A DNA stretch of 64,000 nucleotides from NCBI RefSeq assembly GCF_041860085.1, contig NZ_CP124747.1, positions 4,278,001 to 4,342,000 of the forward strand, written 5' to 3'. Position 1 is the stretch's first letter. Each line of letters opens with the position of its first letter. Source of the DNA: Schlesneria sp. DSM 10557 (lineage in GTDB: Bacteria; Planctomycetota; Planctomycetia; Planctomycetales; Planctomycetaceae). Both the position numbers and the translations under genes were made by a program. The notes beneath the pieces are model-generated. The model was not told where the DNA came from, did no database searches, and saw only the letters and a list, made by a program, of their open reading frames with translations. Positions 63,992 to 64,000 of the stretch are shown one piece after another.

Positions 63992-64000
63992 CAATCTCGT

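Overview
The window looks like a chromosomal segment of a planctomycete (Planctomycetota, probably the Planctomycetaceae side). Several families seen together point there: a DUF1559 prepilin-like protein with a C-terminal H-x-GG-x-N/S-x-L-x-ADG-type motif (23595-24710), a Tat-type DUF1501 protein (20097-21506), a PVC-type dehydrogenase with HEAT repeats and cytochrome c (38009-42562), a glucose/sorbosone-dehydrogenase-like protein with three CxxCH haem motifs (53851-56814), an MJ0042 zinc-ribbon membrane protein (2193-4595), a Ser/Thr kinase fused to WD40 repeats (59451-62984) and a secreted WD40 giant (32111-35170). Base composition is moderately GC-rich, except for a visibly AT-richer patch around 35.3-36.4 kb. 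No rRNA, tRNA, CRISPR array, integrase or intact IS was recognised.

Layout. 0-10 kb holds the end of a beta-propeller protein, a VOC protein, a DUF6940-like protein, a trpC-zinc-ribbon pair, a Tat-exported gluconolactonase-like protein, pdxJ, a long-form pyrB and a lone sigma factor. 10.8-19.7 kb is a catabolic block. A 5-oxoprolinase set pxpB-pxpC-pxpA on + converges with an overlapping minus-strand operon (phosphotriesterase-like, SelA/DgaE-like PLP enzyme, COG3964-type amidohydrolase, MFS transporter). A divergent LysR regulator is separated from that operon by a 45-bp perfect palindrome. 20-25 kb carries exported proteins (DUF1501, metallophosphoesterase, lipoprotein, DUF1559). 25.2-27.1 kb is a small module: membrane protein plus winged-helix regulator, ferredoxin and a mini membrane protein, with two near-identical ACTTTGC-N3-GCAAAGT palindromes.

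27-32 kb holds an FtsQ-like POTRA protein, an EF-hand/LCCL exported protein, a nucleoside deoxyribosyltransferase-like protein, and a Cys-rich protein next to a double YHS/TRASH-like metal-binding protein. 32-35 kb is a 21-repeat WD40 protein. 35.3-36.4 kb is a degraded, AT-rich patch with a truncated ATPase. 36.4-42.6 kb is a tightly coupled operon of a nitrilase/dehydrogenase/cytochrome c fusion and two amidohydrolase-2 proteins. 43-50.3 kb has an unknown protein, a large membrane SpeE-like protein, a receiver-like protein and an ABC exporter. 50.5-50.8 kb contains a zinc-ribbon gene broken by one missing base. 50.9-64 kb carries asnS, an exported oxidation group (Tat protein, GSDH/triple-cytochrome, PKD protein), small proteins, the kinase and an SDR.

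The best candidates for something under-described are the twin-palindrome regulon, the 45-bp palindrome with the hydrolase/PLP-enzyme operon, the nitrilase-dehydrogenase fusion operon, and the frameshifted zinc-ribbon gene. All functional assignments are from reading the sequence and family recall; no database search was run.
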